Of a stretch of DNA of 34,200 bases, positions 15,872 through 24,238 are shown one piece after another. Position 1 is the first letter of the stretch. The number at the start of each line of letters is the position of its first letter. The notes under the pieces were generated by a model that saw only the letters and a list, made by a program, of their open reading frames with translations, was not told the origin of the DNA and ran no database searches. The stretch covers positions 1-34,200 of the forward strand of contig JAFQEF010000057.1 in assembly GCA_017399165.1 (NCBI GenBank), read 5' to 3'. Both the position numbers and the translations under genes were made by a program. The DNA is from Akkermansia sp. (GTDB taxonomy: Bacteria; Verrucomicrobiota; Verrucomicrobiia; Verrucomicrobiales; Akkermansiaceae).

Positions 15872-17272
15872 TCAGTTTAAATATTGACGGAAAACACTCG
15901 GAGCCTCTGCCATTTTACGTTGCAGGGTTCGACGATTAATACCCAGCAGCTCTGCCGCACGGGAGCGGTTCCCGCCGGTGTACTCCAGCGCACGGATAAT
16001 AGTTCTCTGTACGATGTATTCTAAATTAAAGCCATGGGTAAAATCAAGCCCAAAGTCTGTGTGTACATTATTTTGCTGAGATTCCGGTACATTTTGCGGT
16101 GACAGTGGGCCAAGATACTCCGGCAAATCTGCCGGGGAGATGAGGGAGGAGTCACTCATCACCACCCCATGCTCCATGGCCGTGCGCAGCTGGCGCACGT
16201 TACCGGGCCAAGAGTAGGCACGCAGCAGCTCCAAGGCATCCCGCGTAAGAGTTTTGGAGGCTTTATTGTTTTCTTTACACAACTCTTGCACAAATGCATT
16301 AGCCATCAGCACAATATCCCCTGCTCTTTCACGTAAGGGCGGCAACTGCACAGAGATGACGTTAAGGCGTTGGTAGAGGTCTAGGCGGAAGCTGCCTGCA
16401 GCCACCATCTCCTGCAAGTTGCGGTTGGTGGCAGCCACCACACGCACATTGACGGGTATGGGCTCGTTACTGCCCACGCGTTCTATGCTCTTCTCCGCCA
16501 GCACACGCAGTAGCTTCACTTGAGTGGGCATATCCATCTCCCCAATCTCATCCAAAAAGAGGGTACCGCCGTTGGCCTCCTCAAAACGGCCGATGCGGCG
16601 TTGCAAAGCCCCCGTAAAAGCCCCCTTTTCATGGCCGAAAAGCTCGCTCTCCATCAGCTGCGGTGAAAGTGCCGCACAGTTAACGGCCACAAACTTAGCT
16701 TTAGCACGCGGGGATAGCGCATGCAAAGCCTTAGCCACAAGCTCCTTGCCCGTGCCGGTTTCCCCCTGAATCAACACCGTAGCAGTGGTGGGGGCCACTT
16801 GGCGTATACGGTTAAAAATGCTCTGCATTTGCGGGCTGTCACCCAGCATGGCATCCAAACCGCCCGTCGGGCGCAAGGTGGCATTAAGCGCACGGTTCTC
16901 CGCCTCCAGAGTTCGCGTGTGTGCAGCCCGCTTGAGCAACAGCTCAACTTCATCCAAATTGAGCGGTTTGGTAACAAAATAATATGCGCCGTGGCGCTTG
17001 GCTTCGGCAGCCGTGGCCGGGCTACCGTAAGCTGTCATCATGATACAGGCGGGCGCTTGGGGCAGAGTTTGCGCATAGTCGATGAGGTCCATGCCGCTCT
17101 CCCCGCCCAAGCGCAGGTCTGTCAACAAAATGTCTACCGGTTCACTCTCCAGGATGGCACGCGCAGCCTTGCCGTTGGCAGCGGCGTATACCTCGTAGTC
17201 ATCCTCCAAGGCACTGCAAAGCACATCTCGCGTTGCCTTCTCGTCGTCTACTATGAGCAGAACCGGTAGCAT
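15872..17272 (-). CDS. NtrC-family sigma-54-dependent response regulator
   Basis: 466 residues. The receiver domain has Asp9/Asp10, phosphoacceptor Asp52, Thr80 and Lys102. The AAA+ domain has Walker A GETGTGKE (170-177), the sigma-54 contact loop GAFTGA (217-222), Walker B LFLDEIGE (238-245) and an [10 protein letters not shown] segment. A Fis-type helix-turn-helix ends the protein ([20 protein letters not shown], about 435-454). All parts needed for activation at sigma-54 promoters are intact. No histidine kinase is adjacent; it lies between argC and a membrane glycosyltransferase-like gene. I found no convincing -24/-12 promoter in the window, so its targets are unknown. Confidence 0.95.
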   Translation of the reverse strand: MLPVLLIVDDEKATRDVLCSALEDDYEVYAAANGKAARAILESEPVDILLTDLRLGGESGMDLIDYAQTLPQAPACIMMTAYGSPATAAEAKRHGAYYFVTKPLNLDEVELLLKRAAHTRTLEAENRALNATLRPTGGLDAMLGDSPQMQSIFNRIRQVAPTTATVLIQGETGTGKELVAKALHALSPRAKAKFVAVNCAALSPQLMESELFGHEKGAFTGALQRRIGRFEEANGGTLFLDEIGEMDMPTQVKLLRVLAEKSIERVGSNEPIPVNVRVVAATNRNLQEMVAAGSFRLDLYQRLNVISVQLPPLRERAGDIVLMANAFVQELCKENNKASKTLTRDALELLRAYSWPGNVRQLRTAMEHGVVMSDSSLISPADLPEYLGPLSPQNVPESQQNNVHTDFGLDFTHGFNLEYIVQRTIIRALEYTGGNRSRAAELLGINRRTLQRKMAEAPSVFRQYLN

Positions 17273-17289
17273 ATTGTATTAATGTTGAA

Positions 17290-18333
17290 TTATATCAGCC
17301 AAAGGCCCTCGGTTTCATCAAAACCGAACATGATGTTAAAGGCATGCACACCCTGGCCGCCTGCCCCCTTAATCACGTTGTCCTCAGCGCTCATGAGCAC
17401 CAAGCGGTTGGTGCGGGTATCTATCGCCCAACCAATATCCACAAAGTTAGTGCGGGTCACATTCTTGGTATCTGCCGGTTTGTTAAGGCCCATCAAACGC
17501 ACAAAGGGAGCATCGGCGTATGCCTTCTCCAAACAAGCGGTTACCGCCTCTGCCGTGGCTCCTTCTGCCAACTTGGCCACCGTGGTGGTCACAATGCCGG
17601 TATTAACGGGCATAAGGTGCGGGGTAAAGGTAATTGTCACTTTGCAGCCTGCTGCACCGGAGAGCTCTTGCTCAATCTCAGAGAGGTGGCGGTGGCGCGG
17701 CACACCGTAAGCACGCATGCTCTCATTGCACTCGCAATACAACAGTGTGACATCTGCCTTGCGCCCGGCGCCGGATACACCACTGCCGCTGTTCACCACA
17801 ATATCCTCCGGTTTCACCAAACCGGCCTTCAGCAACGGCACCAAAGGCAAAATAATGCTGGTGGGGTAGCAACCGGGCGAGCCGACGATGCGAGCCTGCT
17901 CAATCTCGGCACGGTGCCACTCGGGCATGCCATACACGGCCTCCTGCATCAACTCAACATCCGGATGCGGCTTGCCGTAAAACTCCTCATACACAGCAGG
18001 GTCATTCAAACGGAAGTCGGCAGACAGGTCAATCACGCGTATACCGGCCTCCACCAAACCACGCCCATATGCAGCACTCACACCATGTGGCAAGGCCAAA
18101 AATGCAGCCTCTGCCCCCGTGGCGGCTATGGCGGCCACATCAGAATCCGTAAACTTCAAATCCGCCCCCGGCACATGGCGAAAACGGGGGAACAAGTCGC
18201 ACAGCTCCTGCCCTGCATACTGACGAGATGTTGCACACACCAACTCCACCCCCGGGTGGCGCAAAAGAATGCGCAAAAGCTCCTGGCCCGTGTATCCACT
18301 GGCTCCAACTACGGCAATTTTTACCTTTTTCAT
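17290..18333 (-). CDS. argC: N-acetyl-gamma-glutamyl-phosphate reductase
   Basis: 347 residues. It reduces N-acetylglutamyl phosphate to the semialdehyde with NADPH in arginine synthesis. The N-terminus has the Rossmann motif VVGASGYTGQELLRIL. The catalytic Cys155 is in GSPGCYPTS, and the RHRHLSEIEQEL and PHLMPVNTG segments are typical. The Met at 18333 (MKKVKIAVVGAS) is the true start. The open frame continues upstream across the divergent tRNA-Pro gene, but that extension is an artefact of tRNA sequence read backwards. The next gene starts 17 bases after the stop, so it likely heads the argC-to-recO run. Confidence 0.97.
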   Translation of the reverse strand: MKKVKIAVVGASGYTGQELLRILLRHPGVELVCATSRQYAGQELCDLFPRFRHVPGADLKFTDSDVAAIAATGAEAAFLALPHGVSAAYGRGLVEAGIRVIDLSADFRLNDPAVYEEFYGKPHPDVELMQEAVYGMPEWHRAEIEQARIVGSPGCYPTSIILPLVPLLKAGLVKPEDIVVNSGSGVSGAGRKADVTLLYCECNESMRAYGVPRHRHLSEIEQELSGAAGCKVTITFTPHLMPVNTGIVTTTVAKLAEGATAEAVTACLEKAYADAPFVRLMGLNKPADTKNVTRTNFVDIGWAIDTRTNRLVLMSAEDNVIKGAGGQGVHAFNIMFGFDETEGLWLI

Positions 18334-18365
18334 GACAAAAAAGATTATATCATGAAAAAAATGTG

Positions 18366-18393
18366 TTGACAACTGTAAAATTTCATGTATAAT
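18366..18393 (+). promoter_or_regulatory. Promoter of tRNA-Pro
   Basis: Consensus TTGACA (18366-18371), 16 bases, consensus TATAAT (18388-18393), 42 bases before the tRNA. It is the best match to sigma-70 consensus in the window. Confidence 0.9.
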
Positions 18394-18435
18394 TCGCCTG
18401 TCGACACGCTGCAAAGCGCAAGACAAACAAATACT

Positions 18436-18509
18436 CGGGCAGTAGCGCAGTCTGGTAGCGCACTTGCATGGGGTGCAAGGGGTCGTGGGTTCGAATCCCG
18501 CTTGCCCGA
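18436..18509 (+). tRNA. tRNA-Pro (anticodon GGG)
   Basis: 74 nt. Acceptor CGGGCAG pairs with TTGCCCG. The D-arm contains TAGCGCAGTCTGGTAGCGCA. The anticodon stem is CTTGC/GCAAG with loop ATGGGGT, giving GGG, which reads CCC and CCU. The T-arm is GTGGGTTCGAATCCCGC. CCA is not encoded, so it must be added enzymatically. It is divergent from argC and followed immediately by a long terminator hairpin. Confidence 0.97.
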
Positions 18510-18510
18510 T

Positions 18511-18556
18511 ACAACAAAAAAGCTTGGTTACGTCAGTGACCAAGCTTTTTTGTTGT
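18511..18556 (+). terminator. Terminator of tRNA-Pro, 21-bp stem
   Basis: A perfect inverted repeat apart from one G-U pair, with loop GTCA: ACAACAAAAAAGC pairs with GCTTTTTTGTTGT at the base. It works in either direction. It begins one base after the tRNA and is duplicated at 18712-18757. Confidence 0.95.
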
Positions 18557-18693
18557 ACTTGCAACATAACCTTCGAACCCACGACCCCGTAGGGGGAGTG
18601 GGCTGGGCGCGAGTACGCGAGTGACCAGACCCCGAGCCGCAGGGACACCTCCCTGCGGGTACCCCGCCAACGGCGGGGCGAGGGGGGCGGGTA

Positions 18694-18801
18694 GAATCCC
18701 GCTTGCCCGATACAACAGAAAAGCTTGGTTACGTCAGTGACCAAGCTTTTTTGTTGTACTCGCAACACAGCGTTCGAACCCACGACCCCGTAGGGGGAAG
18801 T
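18694..18801 (+). repeat. Duplicated tRNA-Pro 3' end with terminator
   Basis: This is a second copy, offset by 201 bases, of the segment from 18493 to about 18600. It holds the last 16 nt of the tRNA plus discriminator, the terminator hairpin with a few changes, and TTCGAACCCACGACCCC (18773-18789). That 17-mer is the reverse complement of the T-arm region 18479-18495 of the tRNA. The first unit carries the same antisense 17-mer at 18572-18588. Between the units (18601-18693) lie two GC-rich hairpins, CCGCAGGG/CCCTGCGG and CCCCGCC/GGCGGGG. The copy has no acceptor 5' half or anticodon arm, so it is not a tRNA gene. Confidence 0.9.
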
Positions 18802-18891
18802 GAAGTACGATTTACGAAGTAAGCCAAGCTATGTTTCCGTCTACCAATACTTCTTTTGACACGAGTGGCTCAATATAGTACAGTTTCATCT

Positions 18892-19326
18892 ATGAAAAAG
18901 CCCCGCAAGCAACAGGCTACTATGGACCGCATGAGGCAACGCGCGATTGAGAGCAAAGCGTTACCGCAGTCTCAACAGTATGCTGCTTATTATTGTGCAG
19001 GCAGGCCATTGCAGGATTTTACATCCGCTATTGTTGAGGGAGATACAACTGCCATTTCTTGGGCTTTGGATGTAGTGCAGACGGAGCAACCGCTCTACCC
19101 CAACAGCGGAGCTCGGTATATCTACCATATACACACAGCTTTAAGAAAAGCATGTGCCGGGCACAAACTTAACGACTCACACAAACGCAGGCTTGAGGAC
19201 ATTGAGATACGCACCTTGCTACGCCTGCTGCTGCGCGCCTACCACTCACACCCAAGCCCGGCTCAAGAGCGGGCAGTACAGCGTTTGGCAGTGCAGCGCG
19301 AACTTTTGAAAATAAAGCATTTATAA
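18892..19326 (+). CDS. Small basic protein of unknown function
   Basis: 144 residues. I do not recognise a family. It is basic at the N-terminus (MKKPRKQQATMDRMRQRA), then predicted helical. It has no signal peptide, membrane segment or cysteine motif, and basic helices near the end (NDSHKRRLEDIEIRTLLRLLLRAYHSH). A nucleic-acid-binding role is possible but not shown. A promoter TTGACA (18856-18861), 17 bases, TACAGT (18879-18884) places the message start close to the ATG at 18892, which rules out the earlier in-frame codon at 18856. The gene converges on the PEP-CTERM gene. Confidence 0.65.
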   Translation: MKKPRKQQATMDRMRQRAIESKALPQSQQYAAYYCAGRPLQDFTSAIVEGDTTAISWALDVVQTEQPLYPNSGARYIYHIHTALRKACAGHKLNDSHKRRLEDIEIRTLLRLLLRAYHSHPSPAQERAVQRLAVQRELLKIKHL

Positions 19327-19330
19327 AGGC

Positions 19331-19362
19331 AAAAAGCCGCTGCTGATTTCTCAGCAACGGCC
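19331..19362 (-). terminator. Terminator of the PEP-CTERM gene
   Basis: On the minus strand GGCCGTTGCTGA, loop GAAA, TCAGCAGCGGC, then TTTTTG. The hairpin and about 15 bases before it (CGGTAAATGTA) are closely similar to the hairpin at 24918-24950 behind the PEP-CTERM remnant. Confidence 0.85.
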
Positions 19363-19408
19363 TGAATACATTTACCGAAAATTTTGCTAATAAACAGTTC
19401 TCTCTTTT

Positions 19409-21403
19409 TTACTTACGACGACGGCGGGCGGCCAACGCTGCCATTGCCAGCAAGCTTAATGTTGCTGTGGTCGGCTCGGGGAGTGTTTTGTATGCACGTA
19501 CCGCTTCATGACCTTCCGCATCTCGAAGAACTATTTCAGTGTCTCCGGAGAACGTGTCCGACGTGTAATTTGTAAACAGATCAGACTTGTTCAGGAAGTT
19601 GAAATCCGTGGTTGTATCTCCATCTGTAATATCGCAGTCCACCAACAACACTATAGAAGAGCCGTTCAAGGTAATGGCATTACCATTCATGTCCAAACTA
19701 CCGTCCATGGTGAAAACGATGTCGGCAGATGAATAATAATCCTGCAAGTTACCGAACATATCAACTATACCCTCAACATTCAGCGAGCCAGCGGTTAAGA
19801 ACACCGTTTGCATAGAGCTGCCATCTACGGCCGTAAGGGTTGTATCAGCAGAATTCAACCACGTTGTGCCCTCTATCCGGCCCTCATTACGCATACCGCC
19901 GGTTGCTGTAAGGGTAAGATAAGCCTCTACGGTTCCTTCATTAACAAATTGCTCAGAGCCGGATACATAAAGATCATCAGCACCCATGGTACCGGTATTC
20001 GTAACTTGCGCAGAGCCGGATACAGTAATCTCAGCAGCACTGATTTTACCGTCATTTTGAACAACCAGGTTTTCAATAGCTCCAGAATACCCCGGGCCGA
20101 ATTCAATACTATTAACTACATTAATTTCTGCTCCCTTATGGTTATTAATAATACCGCCATAAATGTGAGCATCATCCTTTCTGGTAAACATCGAGCCGTC
20201 AGTCATACGATTGTTATCATAAGTGGTGTCGATAGTTACCTTACCATGGTTATTGAGGGTAACACCGTCATGCATGTATAACTGAGCACCGTCAAAAACA
20301 AGCTCAGAGGAAGCATCATGCACGGTAACATCTACAGATGCCCCGTTATTTTTCATGCCCTCATAGCCCAAATGAGTGGTATGATTATTGAAATTAGCGG
20401 TGCCACCCCCCTTAACATCTATCTGGGTTTTGGTGTTTTGAGGATAGCTATCAACTTCTGACATATAACCAAAACCGATATAGGCAGTACCGGAGCGCCC
20501 CTCCGGATATTTTTCGGGGTCAGCGTTGGTCGGATCCATCACAGAGAACGTACCGCCATCTACTGTAATGACAGAGGTGGTGTTACTGTCCTCATTCGTA
20601 GAAAAACCGCCTAAATATTTGTCCATTTCAGAGGCATAAATATCAAGCTTGCCACCGTTGGTAACATTGATTTCTGAGGTAGTGTTTTCACCTACACCCA
20701 AGGATGTTTTGAAGCCTTTGTAATATTCGTTGCCCGAGTCCTTATTACCAAACACGGCAACAGAGTCTTTACCGGTAACAGTAAAAGAAGCTTCACCCAT
20801 TAACACATGGCGGTAAGATGCGTTAAATGTAGAGCCACCGCTTACAATCACATCGCCTCGGCCAAACGTATTTGCACTGCCATTCTTGGCAGGGCTGGTC
20901 ACGCCTGTGAAACCATCTGTAGCGGAGGGGCCATATCCCCCCTGAACACCCACAGTAAAGAGCTCACTGTTATTGCCCTCTATAACAGAACCTTCGGAGA
21001 ATATCAATGTACCATTGCCATCTGCACCACCCACATGCTTCATGGAGCTATCGGACTCCCGATATATGGCATTAACAAACTCCAAAACAGCATTCTTGCC
21101 GGATACACTGAACGCGGTATTGTCTTTAGTTGTATTCGGGTGTAATACCAAGGTTGTATCCGTTTCTGAGCTACCAACCACAACCCTACCTTCTCTCACG
21201 TAGAGGGAGGCATTTTTGGTGACATCTCCTGTTATCACTACGGTTCCACTACCATCTTTTGCAATGCAATCTGCATCGGCAGCCATAAACTCCTCCGTTG
21301 TCGTAACAACAGCACCCGGAATTACAGCTTCTGCACGCAAATTCCCGGCGATTACCGAACCGAGAATTGCCATCATAAACGCTTTGGGCAAATGTAATTT
21401 CAT
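19409..21403 (-). CDS. Exported PEP-CTERM beta-solenoid surface protein
   Basis: 664 residues. A signal peptide (MKLHLPKAFMMAILGSVIAG) is followed by a long run of short beta-rich repeats with many Gly, Asn, Thr and Ser, like autotransporter passenger domains (SGSAQVTNTGTMGADDLYVSGSEQF type). The C-terminus carries the PEP-CTERM sorting signal: LPEPTTATLSLL, a hydrophobic helix and a basic RRRRK end, which exosortase-type enzymes process. No beta-barrel transporter domain is present. The protein is probably surface or matrix material, with partner unknown. No exosortase gene is in the window. A 157-base leader and two 19-bp dyads lie upstream, suggesting dedicated regulation. Confidence 0.88.
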   Translation of the reverse strand: MKLHLPKAFMMAILGSVIAGNLRAEAVIPGAVVTTTEEFMAADADCIAKDGSGTVVITGDVTKNASLYVREGRVVVGSSETDTTLVLHPNTTKDNTAFSVSGKNAVLEFVNAIYRESDSSMKHVGGADGNGTLIFSEGSVIEGNNSELFTVGVQGGYGPSATDGFTGVTSPAKNGSANTFGRGDVIVSGGSTFNASYRHVLMGEASFTVTGKDSVAVFGNKDSGNEYYKGFKTSLGVGENTTSEINVTNGGKLDIYASEMDKYLGGFSTNEDSNTTSVITVDGGTFSVMDPTNADPEKYPEGRSGTAYIGFGYMSEVDSYPQNTKTQIDVKGGGTANFNNHTTHLGYEGMKNNGASVDVTVHDASSELVFDGAQLYMHDGVTLNNHGKVTIDTTYDNNRMTDGSMFTRKDDAHIYGGIINNHKGAEINVVNSIEFGPGYSGAIENLVVQNDGKISAAEITVSGSAQVTNTGTMGADDLYVSGSEQFVNEGTVEAYLTLTATGGMRNEGRIEGTTWLNSADTTLTAVDGSSMQTVFLTAGSLNVEGIVDMFGNLQDYYSSADIVFTMDGSLDMNGNAITLNGSSIVLLVDCDITDGDTTTDFNFLNKSDLFTNYTSDTFSGDTEIVLRDAEGHEAVRAYKTLPEPTTATLSLLAMAALAARRRRK

Positions 21404-21464
21404 TTTGATTCTAGTATATTTTTGTTAAGCCGTGTTCTCTACACAAACACAACACGGACAGATT

Positions 21465-21483
21465 AACTCATTTTAAAGGAGAT
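21465..21483. promoter_or_regulatory. 19-bp dyad, PEP-CTERM gene proximal site
   Basis: AACTCATTTTAAAGGAGAT matches the perfect dyad at 21610-21628 in 16 of 19 positions. Its centre is 71 bases before the start codon. A candidate promoter on the minus strand, TTGAAT (21596-21591), 18 bases, TAAAAT (21572-21567), lies between the two sites, so this site would fall in the leader. Confidence 0.55.
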
Positions 21484-21609
21484 TGCAAGTAAAAATATCA
21501 AAAATGATTGAAAATCAGTGTTTATCATATACCTTTAGTAGGAATAACCTTCTGTGAAAAAAAGTCATTTTATCGAATAACTCACTGAAAATTCAATGCA
21601 ATAGAAAAC

Positions 21610-21628
21610 ATCTCCTTTAAAAGGAGAT
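21610..21628. promoter_or_regulatory. 19-bp perfect dyad, PEP-CTERM gene distal site
   Basis: ATCTCCTTTAAAAGGAGAT is a perfect 9-1-9 palindrome, just upstream of the candidate promoter and 145 bases (centre to centre) from the proximal site. A similar pair, with 134-base spacing, precedes the PEP-CTERM remnant at 25019-25108. Confidence 0.6.
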
Positions 21629-21653
21629 ACACAAAGCGTTTCAGTCTTAAGAC

Positions 21654-21690
21654 AAAACAGCCGTTATCCTTTCGGATAACGGCTGTTTTA
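21654..21690 (-). terminator. Terminator of rpoA-rplQ
   Basis: Perfect stem AAAACAGCCGTTATCC / GGATAACGGCTGTTTT with loop of 4, followed on the minus strand by TTTTGTCTT. Placed 20 bases after the rplQ stop. Confidence 0.93.
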
Positions 21691-21710
21691 TCATTGCTTG
21701 CGCAAAAGAA

Positions 21711-22214
21711 TTACTTCTGCTCTTCTGCAGGGGCCTCCTCGGTAGCGGGAGCTTCCTCAGCAGCGGGGGCAACCTCCTCAGCAGCGGCAGGAGCAGCAAC
21801 CTCGGGGGAGGAAGCGGTGCCGGTGGTCACAGAGGGAGCAACGGGAGCAGAGAGCTGGGGCAGGTCGATGATCTCGATGAGAGCCATGGGGGCACTATCG
21901 GTCATGCGCTGGCCAAGCTTAACGATGCGGCAGTAGCCACCCTGGCGGTCCTTACAAGCATCAGCAACAACGCTGAACAGCTTGGTAACAACTGCGGGCT
22001 GGGGCAGCGTGGCAAGAGCCTGACGGCGGGCGTGCAGGGAGCCATCCTTGCCGAGGGTGATGAGCTTCTCCACGTAGGGGCGCAGGGCTTTCGCCTTGGC
22101 CAGAGTGGTGGTGATGCGACCGTGGGTGATGAGGCTGCAAGCCTGGTTGGCAAGCAGAGCCTTACGGTGGGAGGCCGTGCGCTGAAGCTTAGCCTTTTTT
22201 ACTCCGTGTCTCAT
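21711..22214 (-). CDS. rplQ: 50S ribosomal protein L17 with acidic tail
   Basis: 167 residues. The first 115 are typical L17 (MRHGVKKAKLQRTASHRKALLANQACSLI in pieces, then DRQGGYCRIVKLGQRMTDSAPMALIEI). The last 45 are an alanine-, glutamate- and proline-rich tail (EEVAPAAEEAPATEE) absent from E. coli L17. It follows rpoA by 56 bases, the usual order, and the ATG is preceded by AATACAATACT-like A/T-rich sequence instead of a Shine-Dalgarno motif. Confidence 0.97.
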   Translation of the reverse strand: MRHGVKKAKLQRTASHRKALLANQACSLITHGRITTTLAKAKALRPYVEKLITLGKDGSLHARRQALATLPQPAVVTKLFSVVADACKDRQGGYCRIVKLGQRMTDSAPMALIEIIDLPQLSAPVAPSVTTGTASSPEVAAPAAAEEVAPAAEEAPATEEAPAEEQK

Positions 22215-22270
22215 AGTATTGTATCAGTGTATTGAGTTAATAGTGAAATGTTTATTTTGCAAAGCAGGCT

Positions 22271-23401
22271 TTACTCATCGTCCTCATCGTCCAAACCATA
22301 GGCGGCGATGTTGTGGGAGATAAGAGCCTGAAGGTCGGTAGCGCGGGGCTCCTCTGACTCACGCATGCGAGAGGGGGCTCCCGGCGTAGCCAGCAACTTG
22401 GAGTCAATCTGCATACCCAAGGAGAGGCCGTATTCCACGAGCTTATCCTTAATCTCGTTAAGAGACTTCTTACCGAAGTTGCGGTATTTGAGCATCTCGG
22501 CCTCCGTCTTCATGGCCAACTGACCAACGGTGGTGATGTTAGCGTTGTTGAGGCAGTTAGCGGCACGTACGGAGAGCTCAATCTCGTTCACGCTCATGTT
22601 AAGCAGCTTGCGCAGCTGGGCGGTGTTGGCATCCTGGTCTGCACCGGAGGCCTTGTCGAAGGAGACGCGGCGGCTGTCGCTCTCTACGAACACGTCCAGA
22701 TGGTGGCGCATAATGCTGGCGGCCTGCAACATGGCATCCGTGGGGCTTACACGGCCATCGGTCCAAATGTCGAGCACAAGCTTGTCGAACTCGGTCATCT
22801 GACCTACACGGGCGTTGTCCACAGCGTACTTCACGCGGGTAACGGGGGAGAAGATGGAGTCAATGGGGATAACGCCGATGGGGCGGTCCTTGTCATTGTT
22901 GTCCTCGGCAGTGTAGAAGCCACGGCCAACGTTCACCTCGAAATCGCAGTCAAAGATGGTGCTTTGGTCCAGGTGGCAGATCACTTGGTCCTTGTTTACC
23001 ACGGAGTAGATGTGGTCGTCCTGGATATCACCGGCGGTCACAACACCCTGCTTGGTAACGCGGAGAGAGAGGGTACGGGGCTCTTTGCCGTGGTGGGCAA
23101 ACTTGATTTTCTTGAGGTTGAGGATAATCTCCGTCACGTCCTCCACCACACCGGGCAGAGAGGTGAACTCGTGCTGAGCACCGGCGATACGCACGCTGGT
23201 AATGGCGGCACCCTCAAGAGAGCTGAGAAGCACGCGGCGCAGGGAGTTACCTAATGTGTGGCCGAAACCGGTCTCGATGGGCTCGGCAATAAAGGTTACG
23301 TGGTTCGGATCCTCCGGGTCCTCAATGCGCTTGAGTGTGTTCGGAATCTCGAAATGGGCCAATTGGATGACCTCCTGCTCGTTGTTCTGTTCGTCTAACA
23401 T
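22271..23401 (-). CDS. rpoA: RNA polymerase alpha subunit
   Basis: 376 residues. The N-terminal domain shows FIAEPIETGFGHTLGNSLRRVLLSSLEGAAI, in pieces, for dimerisation and assembly with beta and beta'. The C-terminal domain shows the helices that bind UP elements (IELSVRAANCLNNANITTVGQLAMKTE). A 45-residue acidic extension (ends DDEDDE) follows the C-terminal domain and is longer than usual. rplQ follows. The ribosomal protein genes that often precede rpoA are not adjacent; instead it has its own promoter and a leader of about 90 bases. Confidence 0.97.
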   Translation of the reverse strand: MLDEQNNEQEVIQLAHFEIPNTLKRIEDPEDPNHVTFIAEPIETGFGHTLGNSLRRVLLSSLEGAAITSVRIAGAQHEFTSLPGVVEDVTEIILNLKKIKFAHHGKEPRTLSLRVTKQGVVTAGDIQDDHIYSVVNKDQVICHLDQSTIFDCDFEVNVGRGFYTAEDNNDKDRPIGVIPIDSIFSPVTRVKYAVDNARVGQMTEFDKLVLDIWTDGRVSPTDAMLQAASIMRHHLDVFVESDSRRVSFDKASGADQDANTAQLRKLLNMSVNEIELSVRAANCLNNANITTVGQLAMKTEAEMLKYRNFGKKSLNEIKDKLVEYGLSLGMQIDSKLLATPGAPSRMRESEEPRATDLQALISHNIAAYGLDDEDDE

Positions 23402-23497
23402 AGTATTGTATTGGTGACCGGGTTTCCCCCCATGCGAGCTAAGCTTCCGTGGAAATGGAGGACCAACGATCGGTTTTTAATTAACTCGCGCGGCGCA

Positions 23498-23526
23498 AAG
23501 ATACACGTTTTGAGGCACTTTTGCAA
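23498..23526 (-). promoter_or_regulatory. Promoter of rpoA-rplQ
   Basis: On the minus strand TTGCAA, 17 bases, TATCTT. The bases around the -35 box (GAAAAAAGGCTTGCAAAAG) are nearly the same as at the rpsA promoter (GAAAAAAGGCTTGCCAAAG). The remaining intergenic sequence up to 23650 is very A/T-rich. Confidence 0.75.
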
Positions 23527-23615
23527 GCCTTTTTTCAATTTTTGGCATATTTTGTTCTATTTTCGCCATATATCGGCATTTTTATTTTAATTTAAGATTT
23601 CACTACAAAAGAATC

Positions 23616-23643
23616 TTGCAATTTAAATACAACGTGTTAACAT
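23616..23643 (+). promoter_or_regulatory. Promoter of the CBM9-like gene
   Basis: TTGCAA (23616-23621), 16 bases, TAACAT (23638-23643). The -10 box ends seven bases before the ATG at 23651, so the message would begin at or next to the start codon. Confidence 0.5.
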
Positions 23644-23650
23644 AAACGTT

Positions 23651-24217
23651 ATGCAAAGCATCATTTCAACACAGGGGGAGCAATGGCAAGCCCTGGCAGC
23701 AGAGTGGTATGGGCAACCGGTAGAGCCACCGTATGAGTACAGCTTCACCGCCACGGCAGAGGGGTTATTGTTCAAAGCCCGCCGCAGGACAGCAGCCTTG
23801 GTACACCCACAGGGGCAATGCGGGCAGTTTCAGGCAGAGCTTTGGCGTTATGATGCAGCAGAGTTTTTCATCTCCACCCCCGCAGGGGATCGATATATGG
23901 AGTTTAACCTGAGCCCCAACGGTGCTTGGTGGGCATGCGTGTTCCAAGCACCGCGTGTGGTGGCACAAGGGTATGAGGCATGGCAGCCGGCCGTGCAAGC
24001 CACAGGCCATGCCACGGCAGAGGGCTGGGAGTGCTCCGCCATCATCTCTGCCGCCTCTTTGCAAGAGGCAGGCATTTGCTTACAAGACTGCAAGCTTGCA
24101 GCCTGCGCTATTCTGAACTCCCCGCAGCAAATTTTCCTCACTACCGCCCTGCCCTGCAACACACAGCCGGACTTTCACCGCCCCGACCTCTGGGAAACGG
24201 CAATATACATGCACTAA
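23651..24217 (+). CDS. CBM9-like (DOMON-type) domain protein
   Basis: 188 residues forming one domain. The segment AELWRYDAAEFFISTPAGDRYMEFNLSPNGAWWACVF in pieces is typical of the carbohydrate-binding family 9-like fold: an Asp or Glu-rich edge, YMEFNLSPNG, then strands with WWAC. There is no signal peptide, so it is probably cytoplasmic, unlike most glycan-binding members. Its ligand is unknown. The PIN-domain gene starts 21 bases after its stop, so the two may be co-transcribed. Confidence 0.7.
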   Translation: MQSIISTQGEQWQALAAEWYGQPVEPPYEYSFTATAEGLLFKARRRTAALVHPQGQCGQFQAELWRYDAAEFFISTPAGDRYMEFNLSPNGAWWACVFQAPRVVAQGYEAWQPAVQATGHATAEGWECSAIISAASLQEAGICLQDCKLAACAILNSPQQIFLTTALPCNTQPDFHRPDLWETAIYMH

Positions 24218-24238
24218 CAACAGGCAACATTTTTGCGC

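Noticed and set aside
18694..18710. Second tRNA gene
   Set aside because: Only the 3' end of the T-arm and the acceptor 3' strand are present; the D-arm and anticodon arm are absent.
18334..18783. N-terminal extension of argC by 150 codons
   Set aside because: It reads backwards through tRNA-Pro, its terminator and the duplicated copy. The family start MKKVKIAVVGASGYTG is at 18333.
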